Shown piece after piece: positions 17,697-26,399 of a stretch of 64,000 nt of DNA (position 1 is the first letter of the stretch; every line of letters begins with the position of its first letter). The notes under the pieces were generated by a model. The model was not told the DNA's origin. It did not search any database and worked only from the letters and a program-made list of their open reading frames with translations. Made by a program: the position numbers and the translations under genes. This DNA comes from Nocardia vermiculata NBRC 100427. Its GTDB lineage: Bacteria > Actinomycetota > Actinomycetes > Mycobacteriales > Mycobacteriaceae. Where the stretch lies: the NCBI RefSeq assembly GCF_001613265.1, contig NZ_BDCA01000023.1:47682-111681 (forward strand), given 5' to 3'.

Positions 17697-19205
17697 GTGC
17701 ACCGGAAATTACCGATCGAAGGATGCAATCTGGTGCCGGATTCTCGGGTCCACTCAGCCGACGGGACAGGATCGGACCTCCATCTCGAGCTTTCGCCCGA
17801 GGGGCCTCGCCGGGCGGCTGTCGCGGCGGCGCTGCGTGCGGCGGTCCGCAGTGGACGACTCGCGCCGGGCACCCGCCTGCCGCCGTATCGCACGCTGGCG
17901 ATCGATCTGGGAGTCGCCCGGAATACGGTCGCCGACGCCTATGCCGAACTGGTCGCGGAGGGCTGGCTCACCGCGCGGCAGGGGTCGGGTACCCGGGTGG
18001 CCGACCGTGCGGCGCCGCGGGCTCATCGCCTCCCGAAACCAGCTCCGGCCCGCGCGCAGGCCACACACGATCTGCGACAGGGGCAGCCGGACGCGACATC
18101 GTTCCCCCGCACCGCCTGGGTGACTGCCGTCCGGCGTGCGGTCACCGGTGCGCCGCACGATGCCTACGGCCCCGGAGATCCGCAGGGGCGCGTGGAGTTG
18201 CGCCGCGTGCTCGCGGAATATCTGGCGCGTGCGCGCGGCGTCGACGCCGCGCCCGAGCAGATCGTCGTCTGTGCGGGATTCGCCCACGGGCTGCGCTTAC
18301 TCTTCGGCGGTGGCGTGCTGACCGGCCCCCTCGCCGTGGAGCCGTACAGCCTCGCGTTTCACCGCGCGATCCTGTCCGAGGCCGGAGTGCGTACGCTCCC
18401 CCTGCGTCTGGATGCCGGCGGCGCCCGGACCGACGAGCTGACCACCCTCTCGCGTGGCTCGGCGCGCCCCCGTGCCGTACTACTCACGCCCGCCCACCAG
18501 TTTCCGACCGGCGGGCCACTGATCCCGCCGCGTCGCACCGCGGCCGTGGATTGGGCGCGGCACCACGACGGGATGGTGTTGGAGGACGACTACGACGGCG
18601 AATTCCGCTACGACCGCGAACCCGTAGGTGCGGTACAGGGACTCGATCCCGACCATGTCATCTACTTCGGTTCGGTCAGCAAAAGCCTGTCCCCGGCGAT
18701 CCGGCTCGGCTGGATGATCCTGCCGCCACACCTGGTCGAATCCGTCCTCGCCGCCAAGGGTCTGCGCGAGCCGTGGACCGGGGTCACCGACCAGCTCGCA
18801 CTGGCGGAATTCATCGAATCGGGGCAGTACGACAAGCACGTTCGCCGCATGCGGCAGCGGTACCGCGCGCGGCGCAATCTACTGACCACGATGCTGGCCG
18901 AATACGCCCCGTACGTCACCGTGACCGGGATCGCAGCCGGGCTGCATGCTGTCCTGCGCTTACCGCCGGACACCGAGAAATCCACAGTCGAGGCAGCCGA
19001 CCGGGTGGGCGTGGCCCTGGACGGGCTCGCGGCGTTCCGTCACCTCGACAGTCGAGAGCCGCATCGAGACGGCCTGGTCGTCGGATACGCCACCCCGCCC
19101 GAACACCGCTACCGCCCGGCGCTGGAAGCGCTGTGCCGCGCCCTACCCCGCGCCGCGGCTCAGCCCTCGGCGAGCGACTTCGACCACACCGGGCTGTCGA
19201 AGTAG
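17697..19205 (+). CDS. MocR/GabR-type regulator (GntR HTH fused to aminotransferase)
   Basis: The 502-residue protein has a GntR winged helix in about residues 30-95 (GTRLPPYRTLAIDLGVARNT, EGWLTARQGSGTRVA) followed by a class I aminotransferase domain; VSKSLSP contains the PLP lysine. MocR proteins sense PLP-linked ligands and control metabolic genes. GTG 17697 is used here; GTG 12 codons downstream is also possible. It is divergent from the atu-like operon and its 3' end overlaps the convergent cupin gene by 46 bp. Its target is unknown; the adjacent cupin is one candidate. Confidence 0.88.
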   Translation: MHRKLPIEGCNLVPDSRVHSADGTGSDLHLELSPEGPRRAAVAAALRAAVRSGRLAPGTRLPPYRTLAIDLGVARNTVADAYAELVAEGWLTARQGSGTRVADRAAPRAHRLPKPAPARAQATHDLRQGQPDATSFPRTAWVTAVRRAVTGAPHDAYGPGDPQGRVELRRVLAEYLARARGVDAAPEQIVVCAGFAHGLRLLFGGGVLTGPLAVEPYSLAFHRAILSEAGVRTLPLRLDAGGARTDELTTLSRGSARPRAVLLTPAHQFPTGGPLIPPRRTAAVDWARHHDGMVLEDDYDGEFRYDREPVGAVQGLDPDHVIYFGSVSKSLSPAIRLGWMILPPHLVESVLAAKGLREPWTGVTDQLALAEFIESGQYDKHVRRMRQRYRARRNLLTTMLAEYAPYVTVTGIAAGLHAVLRLPPDTEKSTVEAADRVGVALDGLAAFRHLDSREPHRDGLVVGYATPPEHRYRPALEALCRALPRAAAQPSASDFDHTGLSK

Positions 19206-19663
19206 TGATTGTCGTAGTGCTGTGAACTGTCGCGGATGTCCTGCACCGTCGCCTCGCCGCGATAGACCCGCTCCAGCAATCGGTAGTAGTCGAAGCGCTG
19301 CAGTCCCGGGGTGAAGACCACCAGCAACTCGGCCTCGCTGTCCGGCGCCGGCGCGAAGGCGTGCGGGATGGTCGGCGGTATCGTCAGGAAGTCACCCTTG
19401 CCCAAGGTCAGGACCTCATCGTCGACCAGGAAGCGCATCCGGCCGTCCAGCACGAAGAACATCTCCGTGGCCTTGGTATGGAAGTGTGCTGGAGCGCCCG
19501 GCGAGCCCTTGCGGAAGGTGGCCTTGTTCGCGGTCACCGCACCGCCGGTCGCATCAGCGTCGGCGAACAACGTGATCAGGCTCTTCGCGCCGTCCTGCAG
19601 CGTCTCCGCCTGCTCGGCGCGGACGAGGACGGGCGCGGTCGAGAAGTTCGTATCGGTGCTCAT
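19160..19663 (-). CDS. Cupin-domain protein
   Basis: A single-domain cupin of 167 residues. Cupin motif 1 appears as PAHFHTKATEMFFVLDGRMRFLVD and motif 2 as DFLTIPPTIPHAFAP; H and E residues in these motifs normally bind a metal. It resembles quercetin-dioxygenase-like cupins but the substrate is unknown. ATG 19663 has GGGAG upstream; the frame continues upstream without a better site. Its last 46 bp overlap the convergent MocR gene, an unusually long tail-to-tail overlap. Confidence 0.85.
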   Translation of the reverse strand: MSTDTNFSTAPVLVRAEQAETLQDGAKSLITLFADADATGGAVTANKATFRKGSPGAPAHFHTKATEMFFVLDGRMRFLVDDEVLTLGKGDFLTIPPTIPHAFAPAPDSEAELLVVFTPGLQRFDYYRLLERVYRGEATVQDIRDSSQHYDNHYFDSPVWSKSLAEG

Positions 19664-19887
19664 GTCATCTCCCGGACGACTCGAACCTGGCTTGCACCCA
19701 GGTATTTCGTGCTGACACCAACGAATGTACGTTTCCGAAAGACCCACTCGACAGTTCATTTCGGTGCAGAATTTATGGGTCAATTTCACCGCTGACGGAC
19801 CCGCGAACCACGCCGCCTTCCTCACTCGGCACTCGAGCGGGACCGGCCGGTGTGCAGAGATATCCCAGCGAGAGGCAAGATGGCAGG

Positions 19888-20040
19888 GTGTCCAATTCGA
19901 TCGTCGTCGTCCTGCTCCTGGCCCTGGCCGGCTTCCTGGTCGGCGGCGCCTTCACCATGTGGAAGAACAGCCGCGTGATGGCGGCCGTACTGGGCATCTG
20001 CGCAGTACTGGCGGTCGTCGGCGCGATCACCTGGTGGTGA
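19888..20040 (+). CDS. Small two-helix membrane protein
   Basis: A 50-residue hydrophobic protein with two predicted membrane helices (about residues 3-22 and 30-48) joined by a short KNSR-containing loop. GTG 19888 gives a compact protein; an in-frame GTG at 19852 would add 12 polar residues. No family is recognised. The hydrophobic periodicity argues it is real, but there is no strong ribosome-binding site. Confidence 0.5.
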   Translation: MSNSIVVVLLLALAGFLVGGAFTMWKNSRVMAAVLGICAVLAVVGAITWW

Positions 20041-20181
20041 AGTCCGGCGGTGATATTGCAACAGCAGCTGGACAGAGGATGTGGGCGATCGCGGCGCGCA
20101 TGACGACTCTGTTCGCGAAGACAACTGACACCACGCCCTGGTAACAGATCGACCAGATCGCAGCCAGCAGTCGTCGAACGC

Positions 20182-21243
20182 TTACCTCCCCTCCAAGCGG
20201 AAGATGCGTGTTCCCTCCGGAACACCGTTGAGTGGTGCGGCGAATACGCCGCGGCGATAGGGCTTCGGGGTGATGCCCAGTTCGGTCAAGGTGTCCGGGT
20301 GCAGGGCTTCCAGCGCTATCCCTGAGATCATCGTGTTGCCGTCGCCGCCGGTCTCCATCACCCGGGCGGCGACGGTGACGTCCACTCCCAGCCAGTCGCC
20401 ACCCAATTCCCGTGGGGTTCCGGTGTGCAGGCCGGCTCGCATGCGGGGGCGGTAGCCCGCGACCTGTACGTCGGCCAGGTTTCGTTTCGCGGTGACGAGC
20501 GCGCGGACCGCGCTGTCGGGGGAGGTGAATACCGCCATGATCCCGTCGCCCATCCGTTTGACGACCTGGCCGCCGCGCTCGGCGATCGGGGGTTCGATGG
20601 CGCTGGCTACGCGGCGCAGCAGCTCGAGGGTGGCCTCGTCGCCCGCCGACAAGGACCAGCGGGAGAACGCCACCAGGTCGGTGAACAGGATCGTCACCTC
20701 TTGGTTGCCTTTGCCGCGCCCGACTCGCTCGAGCACGGCCTGCCAGACCTGGAGGGCACCGAGGCCGAGTTCCTTGGCGGCGCTGGGGGAATCGCCGACG
20801 ATCTTGTCGGCGGCGCGGGCCACCGCACGAGCGCTGCCTACACCCGACAGTGACAGCGGATCGCCGAAGGACGGGTCGCCGGGCAGTTTCTCGCGGGCCT
20901 GACGGATCACGTCGATGACATCGGCGCGTTGATTGGCCGCGGCCATCCGCGCGGAGAATTGCGCGGCGCGCAGCCGACCGGACGGGCGACGGGTGCGCGA
21001 CGATGTCTCGGTCTCGACTTCTTCGGCGCCCTCTGCGCCCAACGATGCGGTAATTCCCGGAACGGTCGGTTCCGCCGCATCAGGCGTGCTTTCCGGCTCA
21101 GCGTCGCGTCCGGCACCGGTCCCGCGCCCACCGGACGGTTTGCCGCGCGTACGGGGACGAGCGGGACCGGCTGTCCGGGACGCCGTTTCGCCGTCACCCG
21201 CGGGGGTATCGCTCACCTGCCGAGCGTAGCCAATGATGTCCAC
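20182..21243 (-). CDS. Class III adenylate/guanylate cyclase domain protein
   Basis: The 353-residue soluble protein has a disordered Pro/Gly/Arg-rich N-terminal 100 residues, a helical segment (about 100-175), then a class III cyclase catalytic domain. ILFTDLVAFSRW holds the first metal Asp, VKRMGDGIMAVF the substrate Lys and second metal Asp. The later motif reads GVDVTVAARVME: the Arg is kept, but the transition-state Asn of canonical cyclases is Thr. It should make cAMP or cGMP if active. GTG 21243 is chosen because GGGAGG lies 6 nt upstream. Confidence 0.85.
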   Translation of the reverse strand: MDIIGYARQVSDTPAGDGETASRTAGPARPRTRGKPSGGRGTGAGRDAEPESTPDAAEPTVPGITASLGAEGAEEVETETSSRTRRPSGRLRAAQFSARMAAANQRADVIDVIRQAREKLPGDPSFGDPLSLSGVGSARAVARAADKIVGDSPSAAKELGLGALQVWQAVLERVGRGKGNQEVTILFTDLVAFSRWSLSAGDEATLELLRRVASAIEPPIAERGGQVVKRMGDGIMAVFTSPDSAVRALVTAKRNLADVQVAGYRPRMRAGLHTGTPRELGGDWLGVDVTVAARVMETGGDGNTMISGIALEALHPDTLTELGITPKPYRRGVFAAPLNGVPEGTRIFRLEGR

Positions 21244-21494
21244 CTGACACCTCCCGATCGGACGGAGCGGGCACAACGGTGGGTCCGCCGAAGGGATTCG
21301 TGCTGGTCTCCTTCGCCGAGGTTACCGATCCACCGACTCGTTCGAAAGGTGCGCAGGCCCTGTTCACACAGGGTTTGCAGACAGAACACCGGCCCGCCGC
21401 ACGAGCCGGGCGAGCAGCCGTGCAGCGAGCCGGTGGTCGCCGCGTCCACCGGGCAGTGGCGAACGCGACAGCAGTCCCCCGACAGGACCGCCCT

Positions 21495-21533
21495 CCCGTC
21501 CCGGACTTGCGAGGGTAGAACGTCCGGGACGGG
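21495..21533 (-). terminator. Terminator hairpin after ABC-2 operon
   Basis: A perfect 12-bp inverted repeat, CCCGTCCCGGAC (21495-21506) and GTCCGGGACGGG (21522-21533), with a 15-nt loop lies 12 nt downstream of the permease stop codon on the minus strand. Confidence 0.8.
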
Positions 21534-21544
21534 CAGGTATGTGG

Positions 21545-22306
21545 TTATGCGTCGCGGCGGTCGGTCACGACCAGCGCGGCGCCGAAAACGACCAGGGTGA
21601 AGACGGCGAAGTAGATCAGTCCGCCCCACGGACCCCAGTGCCAGTTCGCCGACGAGCCGGAGGTGTCGTCGATGAAATGGTCGATGTTCGCGAAGGGCAG
21701 GAACGGCGTCACGTTGCGGCCGAAGGAGCCGAAGCTGCCGAGCAGTGTCTCGATCAGCAAGGGCCACAAGACGATCAACGAGATGGCCGCCGCCGACTGC
21801 CGCACCAGCGCACCCACCCCGACGGCCATGACGACGGCCAGGAAGGCATAGATCGCGGTGCCGTACAGCGCCCGCCAGTCGACTTCCGAACTCAGGCTCA
21901 TTCCCAGCCCGGCGTCACCGGACAGTGGTTTGGCGATCACGTAGGCCACCAGCGCCAGCACCAGGGTCAGCACCGCGGCGTACACGCCGGACAACAGTGC
22001 CTTCGTGACCAGCACCAGTTGCCGATTCGGAGTCGCCTGGAATGTGGTGCGGATGATCCCGAAGCGGTATTCGTTGGTCACCATCAAGGCGGCCATGATC
22101 ATCAGCACCATGACGCCGAAGCCGCGGACGCCGGCGACCGCACCCGCGGTGGTCATCAGCGTTTCACCTTCGTGGCCCATGCTGGCCCGCGATACGGCGG
22201 CGAACAACGCGGCCAGGCCGATGCCGAGCACGATCACGATGGCCGAGCACCACCAGGGCGAACGGGTAGTGGTGAGTTTGATTCGTTCCGCTGCGACGAT
22301 TCCCAT
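21545..22306 (-). CDS. ABC-2 type transporter permease
   Basis: A 253-residue integral membrane protein with about six hydrophobic helices (for example SPWWCSAIVIVLGIGLAALF and AIYAFLAVVMAVGVGALV) and the N-terminal VAAERIKLTTTRSP typical of ABC-2 permeases. It pairs with the ATPase encoded immediately upstream; the ATPase stop and this ATG share one base (TAATG), implying coupled translation. Export of an unknown substrate is expected. Confidence 0.88.
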   Translation of the reverse strand: MGIVAAERIKLTTTRSPWWCSAIVIVLGIGLAALFAAVSRASMGHEGETLMTTAGAVAGVRGFGVMVLMIMAALMVTNEYRFGIIRTTFQATPNRQLVLVTKALLSGVYAAVLTLVLALVAYVIAKPLSGDAGLGMSLSSEVDWRALYGTAIYAFLAVVMAVGVGALVRQSAAAISLIVLWPLLIETLLGSFGSFGRNVTPFLPFANIDHFIDDTSGSSANWHWGPWGGLIYFAVFTLVVFGAALVVTDRRDA

Positions 22307-23277
22307 TACAGCGCACCTCCCATGGCCTGGCCGACGGTTTCCCCGTGGTACTGCACCGCACCTCCGGTCATCCGCATGAACGCCTCTTCCAGCGAGGCCT
22401 GCTGCGGTGCGAGTTCGTAGAGGGTGATGCCGTTGGCACCGGCCAGTTTGCCGATCGCGTCACTGGTCTGGCCGAGCACCACCAGTGCCTCGGGCGATCC
22501 GGTGAGGGCGGCCGCCTCGGATTCTCCGGCGCCACCGTCCTCGCGCACCGTCATCCCGTTGGAGGTGAGCAGGCTGCGTAGCGCATCGAGCTGTGGACTG
22601 CGCACGCGCACCGAGGATTCCGAGGACTTGGCGATGAATTCCTTGGTGTCGGTATCGGCGATGAGCTTGCCGCGGCCGATCACGACCAGATGATCCGCGG
22701 TCTGCGCCATCTCCGAGAGCAGGTGGCTCGACACCAGCACCGTGCGCCCCTCGGCAGCCAGGCGCTGCATGAATCGCCGGATCCACAGGATGCCCTCGGG
22801 GTCGAGACCGTTCACGGGCTCGTCGAACAGCAGCACCGGTGGATCGCCGAGCAGGCTGGCGGCCAGCCCGAGCCGCTGCGACATGCCGAGCGAGAACCCA
22901 CCGGCCTTCTTGTTGGCGACCTCGGTGAGACCCACCAGGTGCAGTACCTCGTCGACCCGCTTGGCCGGGATGTCGTTCGCCGCCGCCATCCAGCGCAGAT
23001 GTGAGCGGGCGGACCGGTTCGGATGCACCCATTTGGCGTCGAGCAGGGCGCCGACGGTGCGCAGCGGCTTGTCCAGTTCCCGATAGCGCTTGCCCTGGAT
23101 GAGGGCGGTGCCGGCGGTGGTGGTGTCCAGTCCGAGGATCATCCGCATGGTGGTCGACTTGCCGGCGCCGTTCGGGCCGAGGAAACCGGTCACCTTGCCC
23201 GGAGTAACCGTGAACGTCAGATCCTCGACGGCAACGGTCGTCCCGAAGCGTTTGGTGAGACCTTGGCATTCGATCAT
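22306..23277 (-). CDS. ABC transporter ATP-binding protein (ABC-2 export)
   Basis: A 323-residue ATPase: Walker A GPNGAGKST near residue 38, signature FSLGMSQRLGLA, Walker B VLLFDEPVNGLDP and switch His in VLVSSHLLSEM. The C-terminal 100 residues are the extra domain found in ABC-2 drug/antibiotic exporters (DrrA/CcmA-like). ATG 23277 fits the family start (MIECQGLTKRFG). It forms a two-gene operon with the permease. Confidence 0.92.
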   Translation of the reverse strand: MIECQGLTKRFGTTVAVEDLTFTVTPGKVTGFLGPNGAGKSTTMRMILGLDTTTAGTALIQGKRYRELDKPLRTVGALLDAKWVHPNRSARSHLRWMAAANDIPAKRVDEVLHLVGLTEVANKKAGGFSLGMSQRLGLAASLLGDPPVLLFDEPVNGLDPEGILWIRRFMQRLAAEGRTVLVSSHLLSEMAQTADHLVVIGRGKLIADTDTKEFIAKSSESSVRVRSPQLDALRSLLTSNGMTVREDGGAGESEAAALTGSPEALVVLGQTSDAIGKLAGANGITLYELAPQQASLEEAFMRMTGGAVQYHGETVGQAMGGAL

Positions 23278-23421
23278 GCGATCAGTCTTCCCCAGAAGTG
23301 TGCGCCGCACTATCGCTCACAGGTAGCGAGTCCGCTACGCCTGGAGGATGACGTCGCCCTGGGGATATCCCCCTGGGGACATCCGGATATCCACGCAGCA
23401 AAGTTGTGGATAGCTATCTGT

Positions 23422-24192
23422 TCACAATCCTGGTGAGGATGCCTGCGCCCAGAACCGCTTGGGGATACGACCCGCATGACGGGCCAGATATCCGCCGCGG
23501 ACCGCCGCCTCCATCGCGGCAGCCATCCGCGCGGGCTCCCGGGCCCGGGTCACCGCCGTGGCCAGCAGCACCGCCGAACATCCGAGTTCCATCGCCAGCG
23601 CGGCATCACTGGCGGTACCGATCCCGGCATCGAGAACGACCGGCACCCCGGCGGCCTCCACGATCATCTCGATATTGTGCGGATTGCTGATCCCCAACCC
23701 GGTGCCGATCGGGGCGCCCAGCGGCATCACCGCGGCACATCCGGCATCTTCCAGGCGCCGGGCGAGCACCGGATCGTCGGTCGTATACGGCAGCACCACG
23801 AAACCGTCGTCCACCAGCTGCTCGGCCGCCGTGACCAGTTCGATGGCGTCGGGCAGCAGGGTGCGCTCGTCGGCGATGACCTCGAGTTTGACCCACTCGG
23901 TGTCGAGTGCCTCGCGAGCCAGTTGCGCGGTGAGTACCGCTTCGGCGGCGGTGCGGCAACCGGCGGTGTTGGGCAGCGGCGCGATATCCAGCCGTTTCAG
24001 CAGGTCGAGTACGCCCGTACCGCCGGCGGCGTCCACCCTGCGCATGGCAACCGTGGTCAGTTCGGTTCCGGAGGCGACCAGCGCCTCCTCCAGCACCGCG
24101 AGATTCTCCGCGCCGCCGGTGCCCATGATCAGCCGCGAACCGAACTCGCGGCCGGCGATGCGCAGTGGATCGATCGGCATCGGGTCAGCCAC
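23422..24192 (-). CDS. thiG: Thiazole synthase ThiG
   Basis: ThiG condenses deoxyxylulose 5-phosphate, ThiO-derived dehydroglycine and ThiS thiocarboxylate into thiazole phosphate. The 256-residue TIM barrel contains MGTGGAENLAVLEEAL, VKLEVIADERTLLPD (catalytic Lys region) and MPLGAPIGTGLGISNP. GTG 24192 overlaps the thiS stop by 8 nt (GTGGCTGA); an ATG four codons on is an alternative. Last gene of thiO-thiS-thiG, as in M. tuberculosis Rv0415-Rv0417. Confidence 0.97.
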   Translation of the reverse strand: MADPMPIDPLRIAGREFGSRLIMGTGGAENLAVLEEALVASGTELTTVAMRRVDAAGGTGVLDLLKRLDIAPLPNTAGCRTAAEAVLTAQLAREALDTEWVKLEVIADERTLLPDAIELVTAAEQLVDDGFVVLPYTTDDPVLARRLEDAGCAAVMPLGAPIGTGLGISNPHNIEMIVEAAGVPVVLDAGIGTASDAALAMELGCSAVLLATAVTRAREPARMAAAMEAAVRGGYLARHAGRIPKRFWAQASSPGL

Positions 24193-24427
24193 CCTGCACC
24201 GCCGTCACGATCTCGATATTCCAGCCACGGCCGACCTGCTCGTCCCAGCGCGACTTGGGGAACAGCGAACCGTCCACGGCCAATGCCACCCCACGGCAGG
24301 GCAATTCCAGCCGTTCGAGCAGTTCCCGCACGGTGAGCGGCTGCTCGAATTCGTGGTCGGTGCCGTTCACGGTGACGCCGACGGGGATCGCTGTGGACAG
24401 CACCGGGGACACAGAATTCGGTTTCAC
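24185..24427 (-). CDS. thiS: Sulfur carrier protein ThiS
   Basis: An 80-residue ubiquitin-fold carrier ending in Gly-Gly (AVQGG), the C-terminus that is adenylated and thiocarboxylated before donating sulfur to ThiG. VTVNGTDHEF and LTVRELLERLEL are typical ThiS segments. The N-terminal 15 residues are longer than in most ThiS; internal starts are possible. GTG 24427 overlaps the thiO stop by 4 nt (GTGA) and has AGGAGG 6 nt upstream within thiO. Confidence 0.95.
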   Translation of the reverse strand: MKPNSVSPVLSTAIPVGVTVNGTDHEFEQPLTVRELLERLELPCRGVALAVDGSLFPKSRWDEQVGRGWNIEIVTAVQGG

Positions 24428-25497
24428 TGATTACCTCCTGAGGATGCGGCGGTGAAGCGTTGTGGATCGGCGGCCTTCGCCTCCGGCAGTTCACTGCCGG
24501 CCAGCAGAGCGAGTACCGCGTCCACCGTGATCGGCACGCCGAGTATGCCGTTGCGGCCGTGCCCGGTGGCCGCGACGAGGCGGTCGGACAGCCGGCCGAG
24601 CAGCGGCAGGTTGTCGGGGGTGCACGGCCGTCCGCCCGCGGCGGCCTCGGCCAGCTCGTAGTCACCGAGCGCGGGCCAGATCGCTTCCGCATCGGCGATC
24701 AGATCGCGCACTCCGGCCACGGTGACGGTGGTGTCGAATCCGGCCTCGTACTGGGTGGCACCGACCACGACTCCGTCGGCCCGCGGCACCAGATAGATCG
24801 GCCGCCCGTGCACACGGGCGCGAATGACGCGACGCGGCGGCGGCGGGGTTCCCGGTCGGCGGCGCAGGCGCAGGATCTCACCCTTGACCGGACGCACCGG
24901 CAGTCCGCACAACCGCACACTTCCGGATCCGGCGGCCAGCACGATCTGGTCGTAGTCGAGTTGGTCCACATTGTCCACAGTCTCGGTTTTAATGTGGACA
25001 CCGTTCTGTTCACAAGCCTGTCGTAGCGCCCCCACCAACAGGCGGTTGTCCACAGCGGGTTCGTCGGTGGCCAGTAGTCCGGCGCGCACCGTCCGCGAGA
25101 GGCCCGCCTCGGCCCCGCGCACTCCTGCCCGGTCCAGCAACTCGAGGGCATAACCGTGGTCCGCGCAGAAATCGGCGATCGTGCGCAGATCCGCGGCATC
25201 GGCACTGTCCAGCGCGAGGGTCAGTGTCTGCTCGGCGACGAAGACGTCCACCTCGGTCGCCGCCCGCAGCCGGTCCCGGAAATCGGGCCAGCGCCGCAGC
25301 GAAGCGGCACCGAACTGCAGCAGCTCGTCCTCACCGGGCCAGCCCTCCGACAGCGGCGCGAGCATGCCGCCCGCCACCCACGACGCGCCCGACCCCGCGT
25401 CCGGATCGAACACGGTCACCGACCATCCCTGTTCGGCGGCACGCCACGCCACCGACAGACCGACCACGCCCCCACCTACGACGGCCAGACTTCGCAT
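24424..25497 (-). CDS. thiO: Glycine oxidase ThiO
   Basis: A 357-residue FAD amine oxidase of the DAO family: Rossmann motif VVGGGVVGLSVAWRAA at the N-terminus, WVAGGMLAPLSE, LAAGSGS and the C-terminal ATGHGRNGILG. It oxidises glycine to the imine used by ThiG. ATG 25497 has GAGG upstream. Divergent from thiE across 147 bp; no TPP aptamer motif is visible on this side. Two copies of the actinobacterial DnaA-box sequence TTGTCCACA fall inside the gene (24971, 25046). Confidence 0.95.
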   Translation of the reverse strand: MRSLAVVGGGVVGLSVAWRAAEQGWSVTVFDPDAGSGASWVAGGMLAPLSEGWPGEDELLQFGAASLRRWPDFRDRLRAATEVDVFVAEQTLTLALDSADAADLRTIADFCADHGYALELLDRAGVRGAEAGLSRTVRAGLLATDEPAVDNRLLVGALRQACEQNGVHIKTETVDNVDQLDYDQIVLAAGSGSVRLCGLPVRPVKGEILRLRRRPGTPPPPRRVIRARVHGRPIYLVPRADGVVVGATQYEAGFDTTVTVAGVRDLIADAEAIWPALGDYELAEAAAGGRPCTPDNLPLLGRLSDRLVAATGHGRNGILGVPITVDAVLALLAGSELPEAKAADPQRFTAASSGGNQ

Positions 25498-25631
25498 CAC
25501 TCCACCTCGCTCGGATTCCCTGGTCGCGGCCACCGCATCGAATACGGCCACGGCCGGGAGAACGGCCTTCCCGCGCGGCCGCCATCGCTGCGGGAATGCC
25601 TACATGTTTCGCCTCTCCACGGTAGCGCGGC

Positions 25632-25637
25632 TACGGT
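25632..25637 (+). promoter_or_regulatory. -10 element for leaderless thiE
   Basis: TACGGT matches the actinobacterial TANNNT -10 pattern and lies exactly 7 nt before the thiE GTG at 25645, which has no ribosome-binding site. This spacing suggests a leaderless transcript. Confidence 0.5.
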
Positions 25638-25644
25638 CGGACAC

Positions 25645-26379
25645 GTGCAACCGTCTCAGCATCGTTCGATCACACCGCGTGAGCGGGTGGCCCTCACACC
25701 GCGCGAGCGCCTGGCATCGGCCCGGCTGTACCTGTGCACCGATGCCCGGCGCGATACCGGCGATCTGGCTGCCTTCGCCGAAGCCGCACTCTCCGGCGGT
25801 GTCGACATCATCCAGCTGCGTGACAAGGGGTCGGCCGGCGAAGCGAAGTTCGGACCACTGGAGGCCGCAGCCGAACTCGGCGCACTCGCCGAACTGAAGG
25901 CGGCCGCCCGCCGCCACGGCGCACTCGTCGCGGTCAACGATCGCGCCGATATCGCCCTGGCCGCCGGCGCCGACGTCCTGCACCTCGGGCAGGGCGATCT
26001 GCCGCCCTCGCACGCGCGCCGGGTGGTAGGCCCCGATGTGGTGATCGGCCGTTCCACACACAACCGCAACCAGGCCGGACTGGCCGTCATCGAGGAACAG
26101 ATCGACTACTTCTGCACCGGCCCGATCTGGAAGACCCCGACCAAACCGGGACGCAGCGCCGCCGGACTCGAGCTGGTGCGCTCGACCGCGGACGCACATC
26201 CGACCCGCCCCTGGTTCGCCATCGGCGGGATCGATCACGAACGGCTGCCGGAGGTGCTGGCCGCTGGAGCGAGCCGCGTCGTGGTGGTACGCGCCCTCAC
26301 CGCCGCGCGCGACCCGCAGGCCGCCGCCCGCGAACTCAAGCAACAACTGCTGGAGAACGCCGCGGCCACCGATCGGTGA
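25645..26379 (+). CDS. thiE: Thiamine phosphate synthase ThiE
   Basis: ThiE joins HMP pyrophosphate and thiazole phosphate to thiamine phosphate. The 244-residue TIM-barrel protein carries GGVDIIQLRDKGSAGE (pyrophosphate binding), VNDRADIALAAGADVLHLGQGDLPP and CTGPIWKTPTKPGRSAAGLEL. The N-terminal 27 residues are longer than in mycobacterial ThiE; GTG 25687 would shorten it by 14. Divergent from thiO-thiS-thiG, as in M. tuberculosis. Confidence 0.96.
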   Translation: MQPSQHRSITPRERVALTPRERLASARLYLCTDARRDTGDLAAFAEAALSGGVDIIQLRDKGSAGEAKFGPLEAAAELGALAELKAAARRHGALVAVNDRADIALAAGADVLHLGQGDLPPSHARRVVGPDVVIGRSTHNRNQAGLAVIEEQIDYFCTGPIWKTPTKPGRSAAGLELVRSTADAHPTRPWFAIGGIDHERLPEVLAAGASRVVVVRALTAARDPQAAARELKQQLLENAAATDR

Positions 26380-26399
26380 GCTGGTACCGGGTAGGTCGG

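Noticed and set aside
23380..23440. TTGTGGATA...TGTTCACAA inverted repeat near the thiG 3' end as a replication element
   Set aside because: Only two imperfect DnaA-like sequences, no AT-rich region and no dnaA/dnaN genes; an origin is not supported.
25498..25644. TPP riboswitch upstream of thiO
   Set aside because: On the minus strand the region lacks CTGAGA and GGGTAATGCC-type segments; only thiC has a THI box here.
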